Of a stretch of DNA of 28,850 nucleotides, positions 7,093-14,163 are shown piece after piece. The notes under the pieces were generated by a model. It did not search any database, was not told the DNA's origin, and saw nothing but the letters and a program-made list of their open reading frames with translations. Position 1 is the stretch's first letter. Each line of letters begins with the position of its first letter. This DNA is from Candidatus Hydrogenedens sp. (GTDB lineage Bacteria; Hydrogenedentota; Hydrogenedentia; Hydrogenedentales; Hydrogenedentaceae): positions 115,671 to 144,520 of the forward strand of contig DAOSUS010000001.1 in the NCBI GenBank assembly GCA_035378955.1, in the 5' to 3' direction. A program made the translations under genes and the position numbers.

Positions 7093-7482
7093 ATGAAAGA
7101 GAGCACAATTCCCGTCAGAACACAATCGAAACATGTCCCCGATACACGGGACAGTTCAAAAACACTCAGACCGCCTGTGGACATCTTTGAAACGGCAGAA
7201 GGATTAACTGTCATCGCCGATTTGCCCGGCGTACTAAAAGAAGATGTCCAGATTCAGGTGGAGAATGACATCCTGACCATCAAAGCAGTTGCTAAAAGCA
7301 ATTTGAATATCGAGCCGACTTATCGGGAGTTTGAACTATATCCATATTTCCGTCAGTTCCAGTTAAGTGATAAGACGGATCAGGAGAAAATCAAGGCTGA
7401 AATGAAAAACGGTGTGTTGATTATCCACTTGCCAAAGAAAGAAGAAGCGAAACCGAAACAAATACCGATTACGGTGAGTTAA
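7093..7482 (+). CDS. Small heat-shock protein, Hsp20 family (second of three)
   Basis: A 129-residue Hsp20 with a short N-terminal arm, an alpha-crystallin domain from about residue 30 (PPVDIFETAEGLTVIADLPG) to AEMKNGVLIIHLPK, and a C-terminal IPITV I-x-I motif. The start is ATG 7093, not the in-frame GTG at 7084, because that GTG lies inside the ribosome site AAAAGGAGGTG. This is the most compact copy. Sequence around the variable loop (NLNIEPTYREFELYPYFRQF) differs strongly from its neighbours, so the three chaperones may have different clients or form mixed oligomers, which is inference. Confidence 0.94.
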   Translation: MKESTIPVRTQSKHVPDTRDSSKTLRPPVDIFETAEGLTVIADLPGVLKEDVQIQVENDILTIKAVAKSNLNIEPTYREFELYPYFRQFQLSDKTDQEKIKAEMKNGVLIIHLPKKEEAKPKQIPITVS

Positions 7483-7491
7483 GAATAATGA

Positions 7492-7517
7492 GGGCAGGTT
7501 CGTAATAGAATCTGCCC
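7492..7517 (+). other. Intergenic hairpin between the second and third Hsp20 genes
   Basis: Arms GGGCAGGTTC (7492-7501) and GAATCTGCCC (7508-7517) form a 10-bp stem with one G-U pair and a 6-nt loop. No T-run follows on the plus strand, so this is a weak terminator at best. It more likely affects mRNA processing or stability and relative expression of the third gene. Confidence 0.55.
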
Positions 7518-7544
7518 TATAAAAAATAAAAGGAGGTGAGGTTT

Positions 7545-8027
7545 ATGCGTAACACATTAGTCCCTATCCAGATAAAGGAAAGGATAAATGATTTGCGTCA
7601 GACCTTTAATAATTGGTTTGACCGCTTCTTAACAACCCGTAAAGATACGGGAAATTGGCTCGCGCATGAACCTGTTTTCTTCGACTGGTTCAATACCACC
7701 ACATTCCCGGCGGTAGATGTCGAAGAAAACGATGACGAAGTTATCGTTAATGCAGAAATGCCCGGCTTGTCTGAAAAGGATTTCCAGGTAGAACTTCAAG
7801 GGCAACGGCTTGTCCTGCGGGGTGAAAAGAAGTTCCAGCAGGAGAAGAAGGACCGCTCCTATTACTATGCGGAATGCCAATACGGCTCCTTCTCTCGTGT
7901 TATTCCTTTGCCCTGCGAAGTTATTGGAGAGAAAGCCGAGGCAAATTACAAGAATGGAGTCTTACAGATTCGTCTGCCCAAGAGCGAATCTGCGAAGGCA
8001 CACCGTATTCAGATTAAAGTTGGATGA
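7545..8027 (+). CDS. Small heat-shock protein, Hsp20 family (third of three)
   Basis: A 160-residue Hsp20. The N-terminal arm (1-50) is rich in aromatic residues (NWFDRFL, FFDWFNT). The alpha-crystallin domain begins near FPAVDVEENDDEVIVNAEMP and ends with ANYKNGVLQIRLPKSE; the C-terminus carries IQIKV, an I-x-I anchor. ATG 7545 is chosen over the in-frame GTG at 7536, which is part of the ribosome site AAAAGGAGGTG. It follows a hairpin and precedes a strong terminator, so it is the last gene of the sigma-54-driven run. The internal YYYAECQYGSFSR resembles the YGxFxR client- and dimer-related stretch common in class A Hsp20s. Confidence 0.95.
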   Translation: MRNTLVPIQIKERINDLRQTFNNWFDRFLTTRKDTGNWLAHEPVFFDWFNTTTFPAVDVEENDDEVIVNAEMPGLSEKDFQVELQGQRLVLRGEKKFQQEKKDRSYYYAECQYGSFSRVIPLPCEVIGEKAEANYKNGVLQIRLPKSESAKAHRIQIKVG

Positions 8028-8074
8028 TAGGCACACAGGCTCGTATTAATACCACACCGCATTACAACACAGAC

Positions 8075-8112
8075 AAAGGCACAGGTAAACAACCTGTGCC
8101 TTTACTTTATTA
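8075..8112 (+). terminator. Rho-independent terminator after the Hsp20 operon
   Basis: AAAGGCACAGGT (8075-8086) pairs perfectly with ACCTGTGCCTTT (8092-8103) around a 5-nt AAACA loop, followed by the T-rich ACTTTATTA. The 12-bp stem and position 48 nt after the last Hsp20 stop support a terminator. Confidence 0.85.
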
Positions 8113-8265
8113 AAACACATTTAAAAATTCATAGACCTTCTCTTTCTACAACAACCTACAAAAAATCTCTCTTTCGGGTTCTATTAAGAGATTTATTCGT
8201 CATGCACCATTGAAGTAAAATAAGTATGGATAAAAATTACTCAATCGAAGAAGGGATATATAAAC

Positions 8266-9657
8266 ATGGAATTTCGTATAGAGAAAGATGCGTTAGGTGA
8301 AGTGCAGGTTCCGCGCCATGCCTATTACGGTAGCCAGACCGTTCGTTCGTTACAATTCTTTTCCGTGGGCAAAGAAAAAATGCCTATGGAGATTGTCTAT
8401 GCATTGGCACTTGTGAAAAAAGCCTGTGCAAGGGCTAACCGTGACCTCGGCTTACTTAAATCGGAATATTGTGAAATTATCACAACCGTGGTAGACGAAA
8501 TTATCGCAGGGAAATGGGACGACCAATTCCCCCTGCATGTCTGGCAAACGGGAAGTGGCACCCAAACAAACATGAATGTGAATGAAGTCATATCCACGCG
8601 TGCTAATGAACTTTTAGGCTCACCCCATAGCACGAAAAAGCCCATACATCCCAATGACCATGTGAATATGTCCCAATCTTCAAACGATGTTTTCCCGACC
8701 GCGATGCATGTAGCCACCATATTGGAAATAAACAACCGCCTGATACCTGCCTTAGAAGAATTTTACCAATCACTTACGCAAAAATCGGAAGAATATAAAG
8801 ATTTAATTAAAACGGGTAGAACACACATGATGGATGCAACGCCGATTACCTTAGGGCAGGAATTCTCCGGTTATGCACGGCAAATCGAACAAGCCATCAA
8901 TCGTGTTCAATTATCTCTAAAAGATTTATACGAATTAGCATTGGGCGGAACTGCTGTTGGCACAGGCTTGAACGCTCCGACACATTTTGCTGAAAAAGCA
9001 GTTGCATACATTGCCGAATTAACCCAACAACCCTTCCGTCCCGCAGAAAATAAATTTGAAGCATTAGCGGGACATGATGCATTGGTTATGCTTTCTGGTG
9101 TATTAAAAACATTGGCTTGTTCCTGCATGAAAATTGCCAATGACATTCGACTTATGGGCAGTGGTCCCCGTTGTGGATTTGCCGAACTGCTCCTGCCCGA
9201 AAATGAACCCGGCTCCTCCATTATGCCCGGCAAAGTCAATCCGACCCAGTGCGAAATGATGACCATGGTCTGTGCCCAGGTGATAGGGAACGATGTAACT
9301 ATTAACATTGCAGGTGCCTCAGGACAATTTGAACTCAATGTTTATAAACCCGTGATTGCATACAACATTTTGCAATCCATACAGCTCCTTTCCGATGCCT
9401 GCCAATCCTTCACCCGAAATTGTCTGAACGGTATTCAAGCTAACCGCGAAAAATTAGCATACTACCTTCAAAATTCATTGATGTTAGTAACGGCACTAAA
9501 TCGGAAACTTGGTTATGAAGTTTCCGCGCAAATTGCCCGCAATGCCTATAAAAATGGCACAACCCTGAAAGAAGAAGCGCTGAAAACAGGCTTAATCACC
9601 GAACAAGAGTTTGACCAGATTGTTGACCCTAAAAAAATGATTTCCCCTTCTCAATAA
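8266..9657 (+). CDS. fumC: Class II fumarate hydratase
   Basis: Interconverts fumarate and malate in the TCA cycle; the class II enzyme is a cytosolic iron-free homotetramer. At 463 residues it has normal length. Visible motifs are TGSGTQTNMNVNEVISTRAN (95-114), GRTHMMDATP with the base-assisting His187, and the superfamily signature GSSIMPGKVNPT (316-327) with catalytic Ser318. The stretch GASGQFELNVYKPVIAYNIL separates fumarases from aspartases. The ATG lies after AAGAAGGGA. It is flanked by the Hsp20 terminator and tRNA-Val, so it is probably monocistronic. Confidence 0.96.
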   Translation: MEFRIEKDALGEVQVPRHAYYGSQTVRSLQFFSVGKEKMPMEIVYALALVKKACARANRDLGLLKSEYCEIITTVVDEIIAGKWDDQFPLHVWQTGSGTQTNMNVNEVISTRANELLGSPHSTKKPIHPNDHVNMSQSSNDVFPTAMHVATILEINNRLIPALEEFYQSLTQKSEEYKDLIKTGRTHMMDATPITLGQEFSGYARQIEQAINRVQLSLKDLYELALGGTAVGTGLNAPTHFAEKAVAYIAELTQQPFRPAENKFEALAGHDALVMLSGVLKTLACSCMKIANDIRLMGSGPRCGFAELLLPENEPGSSIMPGKVNPTQCEMMTMVCAQVIGNDVTINIAGASGQFELNVYKPVIAYNILQSIQLLSDACQSFTRNCLNGIQANREKLAYYLQNSLMLVTALNRKLGYEVSAQIARNAYKNGTTLKEEALKTGLITEQEFDQIVDPKKMISPSQ

Positions 9658-9777
9658 CAAAGATTTCTATGGGCTATCTTCGTAGAGACCCAAAAATACA
9701 CGCATAAAAAATAAGCACCTGCTTTGAAGTAGGCCAATGCGGCTTTGTGAATACCGACAAATACAGCCAAAAGAAAA

Positions 9778-9810
9778 TTGATAATAGGGTTTTTATTTTG
9801 ATAATATAAT
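9778..9810 (+). promoter_or_regulatory. Likely tRNA-Val promoter
   Basis: TTGATA (9778-9783) lies upstream of overlapping AT boxes GATAAT (9800-9805), TAATAT and TATAAT (9805-9810), with spacings of 16-21 nt depending on the box. A start would fall about 15-20 nt before the mature tRNA. The spacing is ambiguous. Confidence 0.4.
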
Positions 9811-9831
9811 AATCCCTATTGGGGTTAATAG

Positions 9832-9908
9832 GGGCGGTTAGCTCAGCTGGTCAGAGCATCTGCTTTACACGCAGGGGGTCGCAGGTTCGAGTCCTGCACC
9901 GCCCACCA
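9832..9908 (+). tRNA. tRNA-Val (anticodon TAC)
   Basis: A full cloverleaf can be read. The acceptor GGGCGGT pairs with ACCGCCC (9898-9904), the D-stem is GCTC/GAGC, and the anticodon stem TCTGC/GCAGG has one wobble pair. The loop TTTACAC gives anticodon TAC, and the T-arm is GCAGG-TTCGAGT-CCTGC. The discriminator A and CCA end (9906-9908) are encoded. Just upstream, CCCTATT (9814-9820) could pair with AATAGGG (9827-9833), running into the first two tRNA bases, perhaps a 5'-leader hairpin. Confidence 0.97.
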
Positions 9909-10154
9909 TTCTTTTAAAATTCCTACAAATACAGTATCTTTTGTATTTCCAATAAATATTATTTGTAAGTATTTATAGAACTCATTTATCCCTTTTGTAA
10001 TTGAGAAAGAGGAGGAGTGGGGTTTCTGTTTTATACTAAGGTTACAGTAAAAAAATATAAAAGAAAAATTTATATTTACGAGAACGCCTGTTTTCATATA
10101 ATATTACATCTAATTACATCTATTGATTAAGGAAATTAGAAGGGTGAAGAAATA

Positions 10155-11297
10155 GTGGAATTTGAGAATCCAATGTTAGATTTATTACCTCCGCCAGGAA
10201 CGAAAGTAGCGGTAGGGATGAGTGGTGGAGTGGATTCTTCTATGGCAGTTTGGTTATTGAAACAGCGGGGATGTGAAGTTATCGGTTTGACTATGTCGCT
10301 ATGGAATAATCAGTTCCCATTGCAGGATACTGGTGTAAAAGGATGTTTCGGTCCTGGCGAAGAACAGGAAATTGAAATGGCAAAATCCGTTGCAAAACGA
10401 CTGGAAATCCCGTTTCATGTTATCCCATTAGCGGACGAATATAATGAAGCCGTGTTGGAATATTTCCGTCAGGAATATCTCGCTGGTCGAACGCCTAATC
10501 CGTGTGTTCGTTGTAATCGCACTATAAAATTTGGATTTTTGATAGAACGAGCAGAAAAAGCGGGCATTCCCTTTGACTATTTTGCCACAGGTCATTATGC
10601 CCGTGTTCATTTCGACCCGATGCAAAATCGGTATTTATTGCTTCGCGGTATTGATTTGGAAAAAGACCAGAGTTATTTCCTTGCCATGTTGCAACAGGAA
10701 CAATTGAAAAAGATTGTATTCCCGTTAGGGAACTTGACCAAATCGCAAATTCGTCGTTTAGCACAAAATGCGGGCTTCCCGGAACTCGCCGAACAAAGTG
10801 AAAGTCAGGATTTTTTAGAGAGCAATAAATACGATGTTCTATTTCGTGAAGAGGAAGTGAAGGAAGGGGACATTGTGGACGAGAAGGGACATATTTTAGG
10901 GAAACACCACGGGATTGTCCATTACACTATCGGACAACGCAAAGGTTTAGGTATTGGTGGGGCTGGTGAGCCGTATTATGTTATCGGGTTAGACCCAAAA
11001 AACAACCGCGTTATCGTAGGGCGTAAACCTGCCCTTCTGAAACAAGCCATGAGAGTTATTGACTGTAACTGGGTCTCCATTCCTAACGTACCTAATACAC
11101 CTATGAAAATCCGTTGTAAAATACGGCTTCGACATGAACCCGCATCAGCACAATTAGAGAAAGTCGACGAGTACGGAAAAATAGTTCGTGTTACCTTCGA
11201 TGAACCTCAATCAGCAATTACGCCGGGACAAACCGCCGTTTTTTATAATAACGATATTGTTTTAGGTGCTGGCACCATAGACTCCGTCGAGAAATAA
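10155..11297 (+). CDS. mnmA: tRNA-specific 2-thiouridylase
   Basis: Thiolates U34 of Lys, Glu and Gln tRNAs, using ATP to adenylate the base. The 380 residues include the PP-loop SGGVDSS (23-29), NPCVRCNRTIKF with C117 and C120 in a CxxC pair, FATGHYAR, DQSYFL, and HYTIGQRKGLGIGG in the C-terminal part. In E. coli the second catalytic Cys sits in an SQGICF-type segment; the aligned stretch here is SESQDFLES with no Cys. Together with GCFGPGEEQE near residue 63 this marks a variant subfamily. The start is GTG with AGAAGGG upstream; ATG 10173 is an alternative that would remove six residues. Confidence 0.93.
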   Translation: MEFENPMLDLLPPPGTKVAVGMSGGVDSSMAVWLLKQRGCEVIGLTMSLWNNQFPLQDTGVKGCFGPGEEQEIEMAKSVAKRLEIPFHVIPLADEYNEAVLEYFRQEYLAGRTPNPCVRCNRTIKFGFLIERAEKAGIPFDYFATGHYARVHFDPMQNRYLLLRGIDLEKDQSYFLAMLQQEQLKKIVFPLGNLTKSQIRRLAQNAGFPELAEQSESQDFLESNKYDVLFREEEVKEGDIVDEKGHILGKHHGIVHYTIGQRKGLGIGGAGEPYYVIGLDPKNNRVIVGRKPALLKQAMRVIDCNWVSIPNVPNTPMKIRCKIRLRHEPASAQLEKVDEYGKIVRVTFDEPQSAITPGQTAVFYNNDIVLGAGTIDSVEK

Positions 11298-11370
11298 TCA
11301 GCAATAGTTCTTGATTCATTCATGGTTTGTTCGTGAGTATCAGATAAAGATTTCATTGGTAATTATCTCA

Positions 11371-11452
11371 TATAATCCATTAAAGAGAAGGAGATGTAAG
11401 TGGTTATAGGAGGAAAGAGCGTGGAGATTATGGAAGTAACCAAGAAGGTAGC
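11371..11452 (+). repeat. Dispersed repeat, copy A: promoter-like box, ribosome site and first codons
   Basis: TATAAT (11371-11376), an AAGGAGAT-type box and then a 47-nt core (11406-11452) recur at the right end of the window. The core matches 44 of 47 positions of copy B (28804-28850), all differences being transitions, and it includes ATAGGAGGAAAGAGC just before the start codon. Both copies are on the plus strand. Confidence 0.8.
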
Positions 11453-11567
11453 CGATGAAGTGAAGGTTTGCAGGTACCTGCAAGCCTTGGGATTGCTTAA
11501 AAAATTATACCACCTGCCCTTTTGGCTCTTCCGAACAGGTCGGTTGGATAAGGAGATGTATCTATAA
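11421..11567 (+). CDS. 48-residue ORF starting like the gene at the window's right edge
   Basis: GTG start directly after ATAGGAGGAAAGAGC; the product begins MEIMEVTKKVADEVK and ends RTGRLDKEMYL with TAA. The first ten codons and the leader closely match the partial gene at 28819, which starts MEIMEVAKKAA with ATG. The copy here may be a short intact gene, or a truncated and decayed member of a longer family, given the GTG in place of ATG. Inside it lies a perfect 16-bp palindrome (11468-11483), so the transcript may act as structured RNA instead. I do not recognise the family and assign no function. Confidence 0.45.
   Translation: MEIMEVTKKVADEVKVCRYLQALGLLKKLYHLPFWLFRTGRLDKEMYL
11468..11483. 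repeat. Perfect 16-bp palindrome
   Basis: TTGCAGGTACCTGCAA equals its own reverse complement and, allowing one G-U pair, extends to 22 bases (11465-11486). It lies inside the 48-codon ORF. In RNA it would form a tight hairpin; in DNA it could be a dimeric protein site. Confidence 0.75.
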
Positions 11568-11663
11568 ATGATAGGCCTGTAGTCGGGAATGGTCACCGAG
11601 ACGAGGCAGTGTTCTGGAAAAGACTCGACTTAGCTATGGATGGCTGTTAATGTTAGCATGGTA

Positions 11664-11685
11664 GAGACGAATGATTATTCGTCTC
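11664..11685. repeat. 22-bp REP-like palindrome, copy 1
   Basis: Arms GAGACGAAT and ATTCGTCTC surround a central GATT. The arms are identical to those of the second copy 81 nt downstream. In both copies the next bases are CCA or CC followed by GGAA. Confidence 0.8.
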
Positions 11686-11744
11686 CAGGAAATTACAATT
11701 TGAAACTCGAGACCATTAGGCGGCGATATTTACATAAAGATATT

Positions 11745-11766
11745 GAGACGAATAATTATTCGTCTC
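11745..11766. repeat. 22-bp REP-like palindrome, copy 2 (perfect)
   Basis: Arms GAGACGAAT and ATTCGTCTC with an AATT centre make a perfect 22-bp palindrome. It resembles the GAGACG-type dispersed palindromes known from several bacterial genomes such as cyanobacteria. It could form a hairpin on either strand. Confidence 0.8.
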
Positions 11767-11891
11767 CACGGAATTTCATTCGTTTTAACCTCCATTCTCT
11801 TGGCAGATTTAAATAGATAATCACCAAAAATTTTCTGCCGTTATAATTCAAAAAAACTTTCTTTCACATATTTCAATTTCCCTTTCTCTGT

Positions 11892-12062
11892 TTCATTCAT
11901 CTTATTCTTTCTCGTTCTATCATTTGTATCATTCGTCTTATTTGCTCTATTTGTCTTATCCGTCTCGTTACTCCTATTCATCCCGTTCATCTCAACCATC
12001 TTATTCGTAACATACCTCTCTTTTGTCTCACTTGTCCCATCCGTCGCATTTTTCCCATCCGT
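11892..12062. repeat. Degenerate 9-nt tandem repeat, about 19 units
   Basis: Units stay in phase without indels: for example ATCATTCGT (11928), CTTATCCGT (11955), CCCGTTCAT (11982), CTTATTCGT (12000), CCCATCCGT (12036 and 12054). The consensus is C-Y-Y-A-T-Y-C-R-T, pyrimidine-rich on the plus strand. The minus strand is open through the array, encoding a Thr-Asn/Asp-x tripeptide pattern that ends at TAA 11841-11843, but no good start or ribosome site is seen. Confidence 0.8.
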
Positions 12063-12156
12063 CCCATAAATTACAATACTGATTTTTAAAATATTCCCCG
12101 ATAAAGAGTATACTACATCAAAAATATTATGTTATGGGCAGGATGTTGTAAAGTTC

Positions 12157-12642
12157 ATGTATCAGGTTTGGAAACCCAAATTATCAGAAGTTGTGCAACT
12201 GAAAGCATTAATAGACAATGCGGTCGGCAAAGACCTTGTTCTTCCGAGAACATTAGAGGAATTGTATGAAAATGTCCGTGATTTTTATGTATATTCGGAT
12301 GAAAAGGGTCTTGCCGGATGTGTATCTTTGCATATAGATATGGAAGACCTTGCAGAAGTAAGAACGCTGATTGTGCGTGATGACCTCCAGCGAAAAGGTA
12401 TTGGAAAAATGTTATTACATGCCGTATTAAATGAAGCCCGTGAATTGGGTATTCCTAAGGTCTATGTCCTTACGCGTTGTCCCGAGTTTTTTATGAAACA
12501 GGGTTTTAAAAAAACTTCGTTAGAACAACTTCCCTATAAAATACGAAAGGATTGTGCGCGTTGTCCTAAATACGGTGTAACATGTGATGAAATTCCAATG
12601 ATTTTGTATCTAAGCGATAACAAAAAAGAAATCTCTCTTTGA
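12157..12642 (+). CDS. GNAT acetyltransferase, short N-acetylglutamate-synthase-like
   Basis: A 161-residue acetyl-CoA-dependent N-acetyltransferase. The acetyl-CoA loop is in VRDDLQRKGIGKMLL (about 84-98), followed by YVLTRCPEFFMKQGFKK. The C-terminal segment KIRKDCARCPKYGVTCDEIPM, with three Cys, resembles the tail of the short free-standing N-acetylglutamate synthases (ArgA-type GNAT without the kinase domain), the first step of arginine synthesis. That specific role is inference. The stop overlaps the ribosome site of proC, only 14 nt before its ATG, so the two are co-translated; both act in glutamate-derived amino-acid synthesis. The ribosome site is weak (AGGA about 13 nt upstream). Confidence 0.82.
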   Translation: MYQVWKPKLSEVVQLKALIDNAVGKDLVLPRTLEELYENVRDFYVYSDEKGLAGCVSLHIDMEDLAEVRTLIVRDDLQRKGIGKMLLHAVLNEARELGIPKVYVLTRCPEFFMKQGFKKTSLEQLPYKIRKDCARCPKYGVTCDEIPMILYLSDNKKEISL

Positions 12643-12656
12643 AAGGAGTTGATTTT

Positions 12657-13481
12657 ATGTTTGCAGGTGAAACAAAAAATACCCAACTTTCCCTTTTGGG
12701 TTTTGGCAATATGGGTCAGGCAATTGTAAAAGGGCTTTTGCGGAAAAATATTTTTTTGCCTTCACAGATTTTTGTGTTTGACCCAGCAGAAGATAAACAA
12801 CAGGACGCTAAAAATATCGGCGTTCAAGTTGTTACTCATATAGAAGAGTTGTTAAATACTTCGCACATACTACTTGTTGCCGTAAAGCCACAGATGATAC
12901 AGTCTGCACTTCAGCCATTGACATCTATAATCGGAAAAGAGGTTTTAATTATCTCTATTGCTGCGGGTATATCTATCCACTATTATAAAAATCTATTAGG
13001 GCACTCTGACCTTCGGATAGTTCGCACTATGCCCAATACTCCTGCGCTGGTTGGAGAGGGTATTACGGCAATTAGTTTTAGTGAGGAATGTTCAGAACAG
13101 GATAAAATTCTTGCTCAACAGATATTCCAATCGGTTGGAAAAACGGTTCTTGTGTCTGAGGAGCAAATTGATATAGTTACGGCTGTTAGTGGAAGTGGTC
13201 CTGCCTATTTCTTCTATTTATGTGAGTGTATGATAGAAGCAGGCAAATCTTTGGGTTTATCTGAAGAAATAGCATTATCCCTGGTTCGTCAAACTTTTTA
13301 CGGTGCTGCCTCACTTTTAATAAATGGAGACGATTTGCCGGAGGTTCTCCGTGCTCGGGTAACTTCAAAAGGTGGAACTACAGAAGCCGCAATAAAAACA
13401 ATGGAAGGGAAAAATCTTAAATCCATTGTTATAGAAGCAATCCATTCTGCATATCGTCGGGCACAGGAACTCGGAAAATAA
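12657..13481 (+). CDS. proC: Pyrroline-5-carboxylate reductase
   Basis: Last step of proline synthesis, reducing 1-pyrroline-5-carboxylate with NAD(P)H in the cytosol. The start is ATG 12657 after AAAGGAG (12642-12648), giving 274 residues; an upstream in-frame TTG is rejected. The nucleotide loop LLGFGNMGQAI is at the N-terminus. Further motifs are VAVKPQ, RTMPNTPALVGEG, SGSGPAYFF and the signature-like RARVTSKGGTTEAAI near the C-terminus. It directly follows the GNAT gene and is 73 nt before divIVA; a proC-divIVA neighbourhood is also common in Gram-positive bacteria. Confidence 0.96.
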   Translation: MFAGETKNTQLSLLGFGNMGQAIVKGLLRKNIFLPSQIFVFDPAEDKQQDAKNIGVQVVTHIEELLNTSHILLVAVKPQMIQSALQPLTSIIGKEVLIISIAAGISIHYYKNLLGHSDLRIVRTMPNTPALVGEGITAISFSEECSEQDKILAQQIFQSVGKTVLVSEEQIDIVTAVSGSGPAYFFYLCECMIEAGKSLGLSEEIALSLVRQTFYGAASLLINGDDLPEVLRARVTSKGGTTEAAIKTMEGKNLKSIVIEAIHSAYRRAQELGK

Positions 13482-13554
13482 TCTTAGGGATAATAAGAAA
13501 ATTGACCCTCTGGAATGATACAATTCATATAACAAATTTGTTTGAGGTCAACCC

Positions 13555-14163
13555 ATGAGAAGAGACAAAGTCATATCGGAAGTATTAGGAGCAGAAACCA
13601 TACTTACGCCCAGTGAAATTTATGCTCAACGTTTTCCGAAAAGTCTTGTTGGAGGCTATTCAGTAGAATCGGTAGATGAATTTCTTCATCGTGTAGCAGA
13701 TACCGTAGAATTGCTTTTAGACCGTATTCAGGAATTGAAAGAAAAAATTGATGAGCAAACCAAACTGGTTGAATTTTATCGTCAAGAAGAATCCGTTTTA
13801 CGAAGTGCTTTAAATTCTGCCCAGAAACTAAACGAAGATATTATAGAAAGTGCCCAAAGACAGGCAGAGGCCATCATCACAGAGGCTCAAACACGGGCAC
13901 AACAAATACCCCTTCGATTGGAACAGGAGATACAACAACTATTACATCTACGGGATAGATTTCATCAAGAGGTTAAAACGGTTTTGCTTTCTTTTCAATC
14001 CATGCTTTCTGAATATGAATCCACACAGATAAAAAATTTATCTTCTGAAAACCGTGAAAAGATATTAGGTGAACTTCGGAAGTCCCTTGACCAGGCTTTA
14101 TCCGTAGATTTTAATCTGGATTCGTTGACCGAAGAAGAAGGCAACCATGATGATACAGAATAA
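13555..14163 (+). CDS. DivIVA-domain coiled-coil protein
   Basis: A 202-residue cytosolic protein. Residues about 17-60 (LTPSEIYAQRFPKSLVGGYS, then VDEFLHRVADTVE) match the DivIVA N-terminal membrane-binding domain, including the YSVESVDEFL segment. Residues 60-150 are heptad-rich coiled coil with a run rich in Ala, Gln and Glu, as in DivIVA and GpsB proteins that recruit growth or division factors to curved membrane. The start ATG follows GAGG at 7 nt. The 3' end overlaps the LolA-like gene by 17 nt, implying translational coupling. Whether it marks poles, septa or something else is not visible. Confidence 0.85.
   Translation: MRRDKVISEVLGAETILTPSEIYAQRFPKSLVGGYSVESVDEFLHRVADTVELLLDRIQELKEKIDEQTKLVEFYRQEESVLRSALNSAQKLNEDIIESAQRQAEAIITEAQTRAQQIPLRLEQEIQQLLHLRDRFHQEVKTVLLSFQSMLSEYESTQIKNLSSENREKILGELRKSLDQALSVDFNLDSLTEEEGNHDDTE

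Larger units (their letters stand above)
11568..12156. other. 589-base gene-free island with palindromes and a 9-nt repeat
   Basis: No supported gene is seen. The left part (11568-11660) is mixed-composition sequence without recognised content. Two related palindromes follow at 11664 and 11745, then AT-rich spacer. From 11892 to 12062 there is a pyrimidine-rich degenerate nonamer array. The last 90 bases are the AT-rich leader of the GNAT gene, with a TATACT box near 12109. Confidence 0.7.

Noticed and set aside
8397..9338. Minus-strand ORFs opposite fumC
   Set aside because: They are antisense shadows of a complete conserved fumarase gene; no ribosome sites or family motifs.
9814..9833. Terminator hairpin CCCTATT/AATAGGG just before tRNA-Val
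   Set aside because: The right arm includes the first bases of the tRNA, so termination there would prevent tRNA synthesis; there is no T-run.
9843..10097. 84-codon minus-strand ORF across the tRNA-Val region
   Set aside because: Its C-terminus (QDSNLRPPACKADALTS-type) is the antisense of a tRNA, a classic annotation artefact; no ribosome site.
10017..10127. 36-codon ORF after GAGGAGG before mnmA
   Set aside because: The GTG start overlaps the purine-rich site with no spacing, and the product has no recognisable feature. Likely chance.
11892..12062. CRISPR array
   Set aside because: Units are 9 nt and degenerate with no spacer-repeat alternation; no cas genes nearby.
11841..12062. Minus-strand protein gene through the 9-nt repeat (Thr-Asn-x repeats)
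   Set aside because: The frame is open, but the first ATG is well inside the array, with no clear ribosome site. Kept as a hypothesis under findings and not called as a gene.
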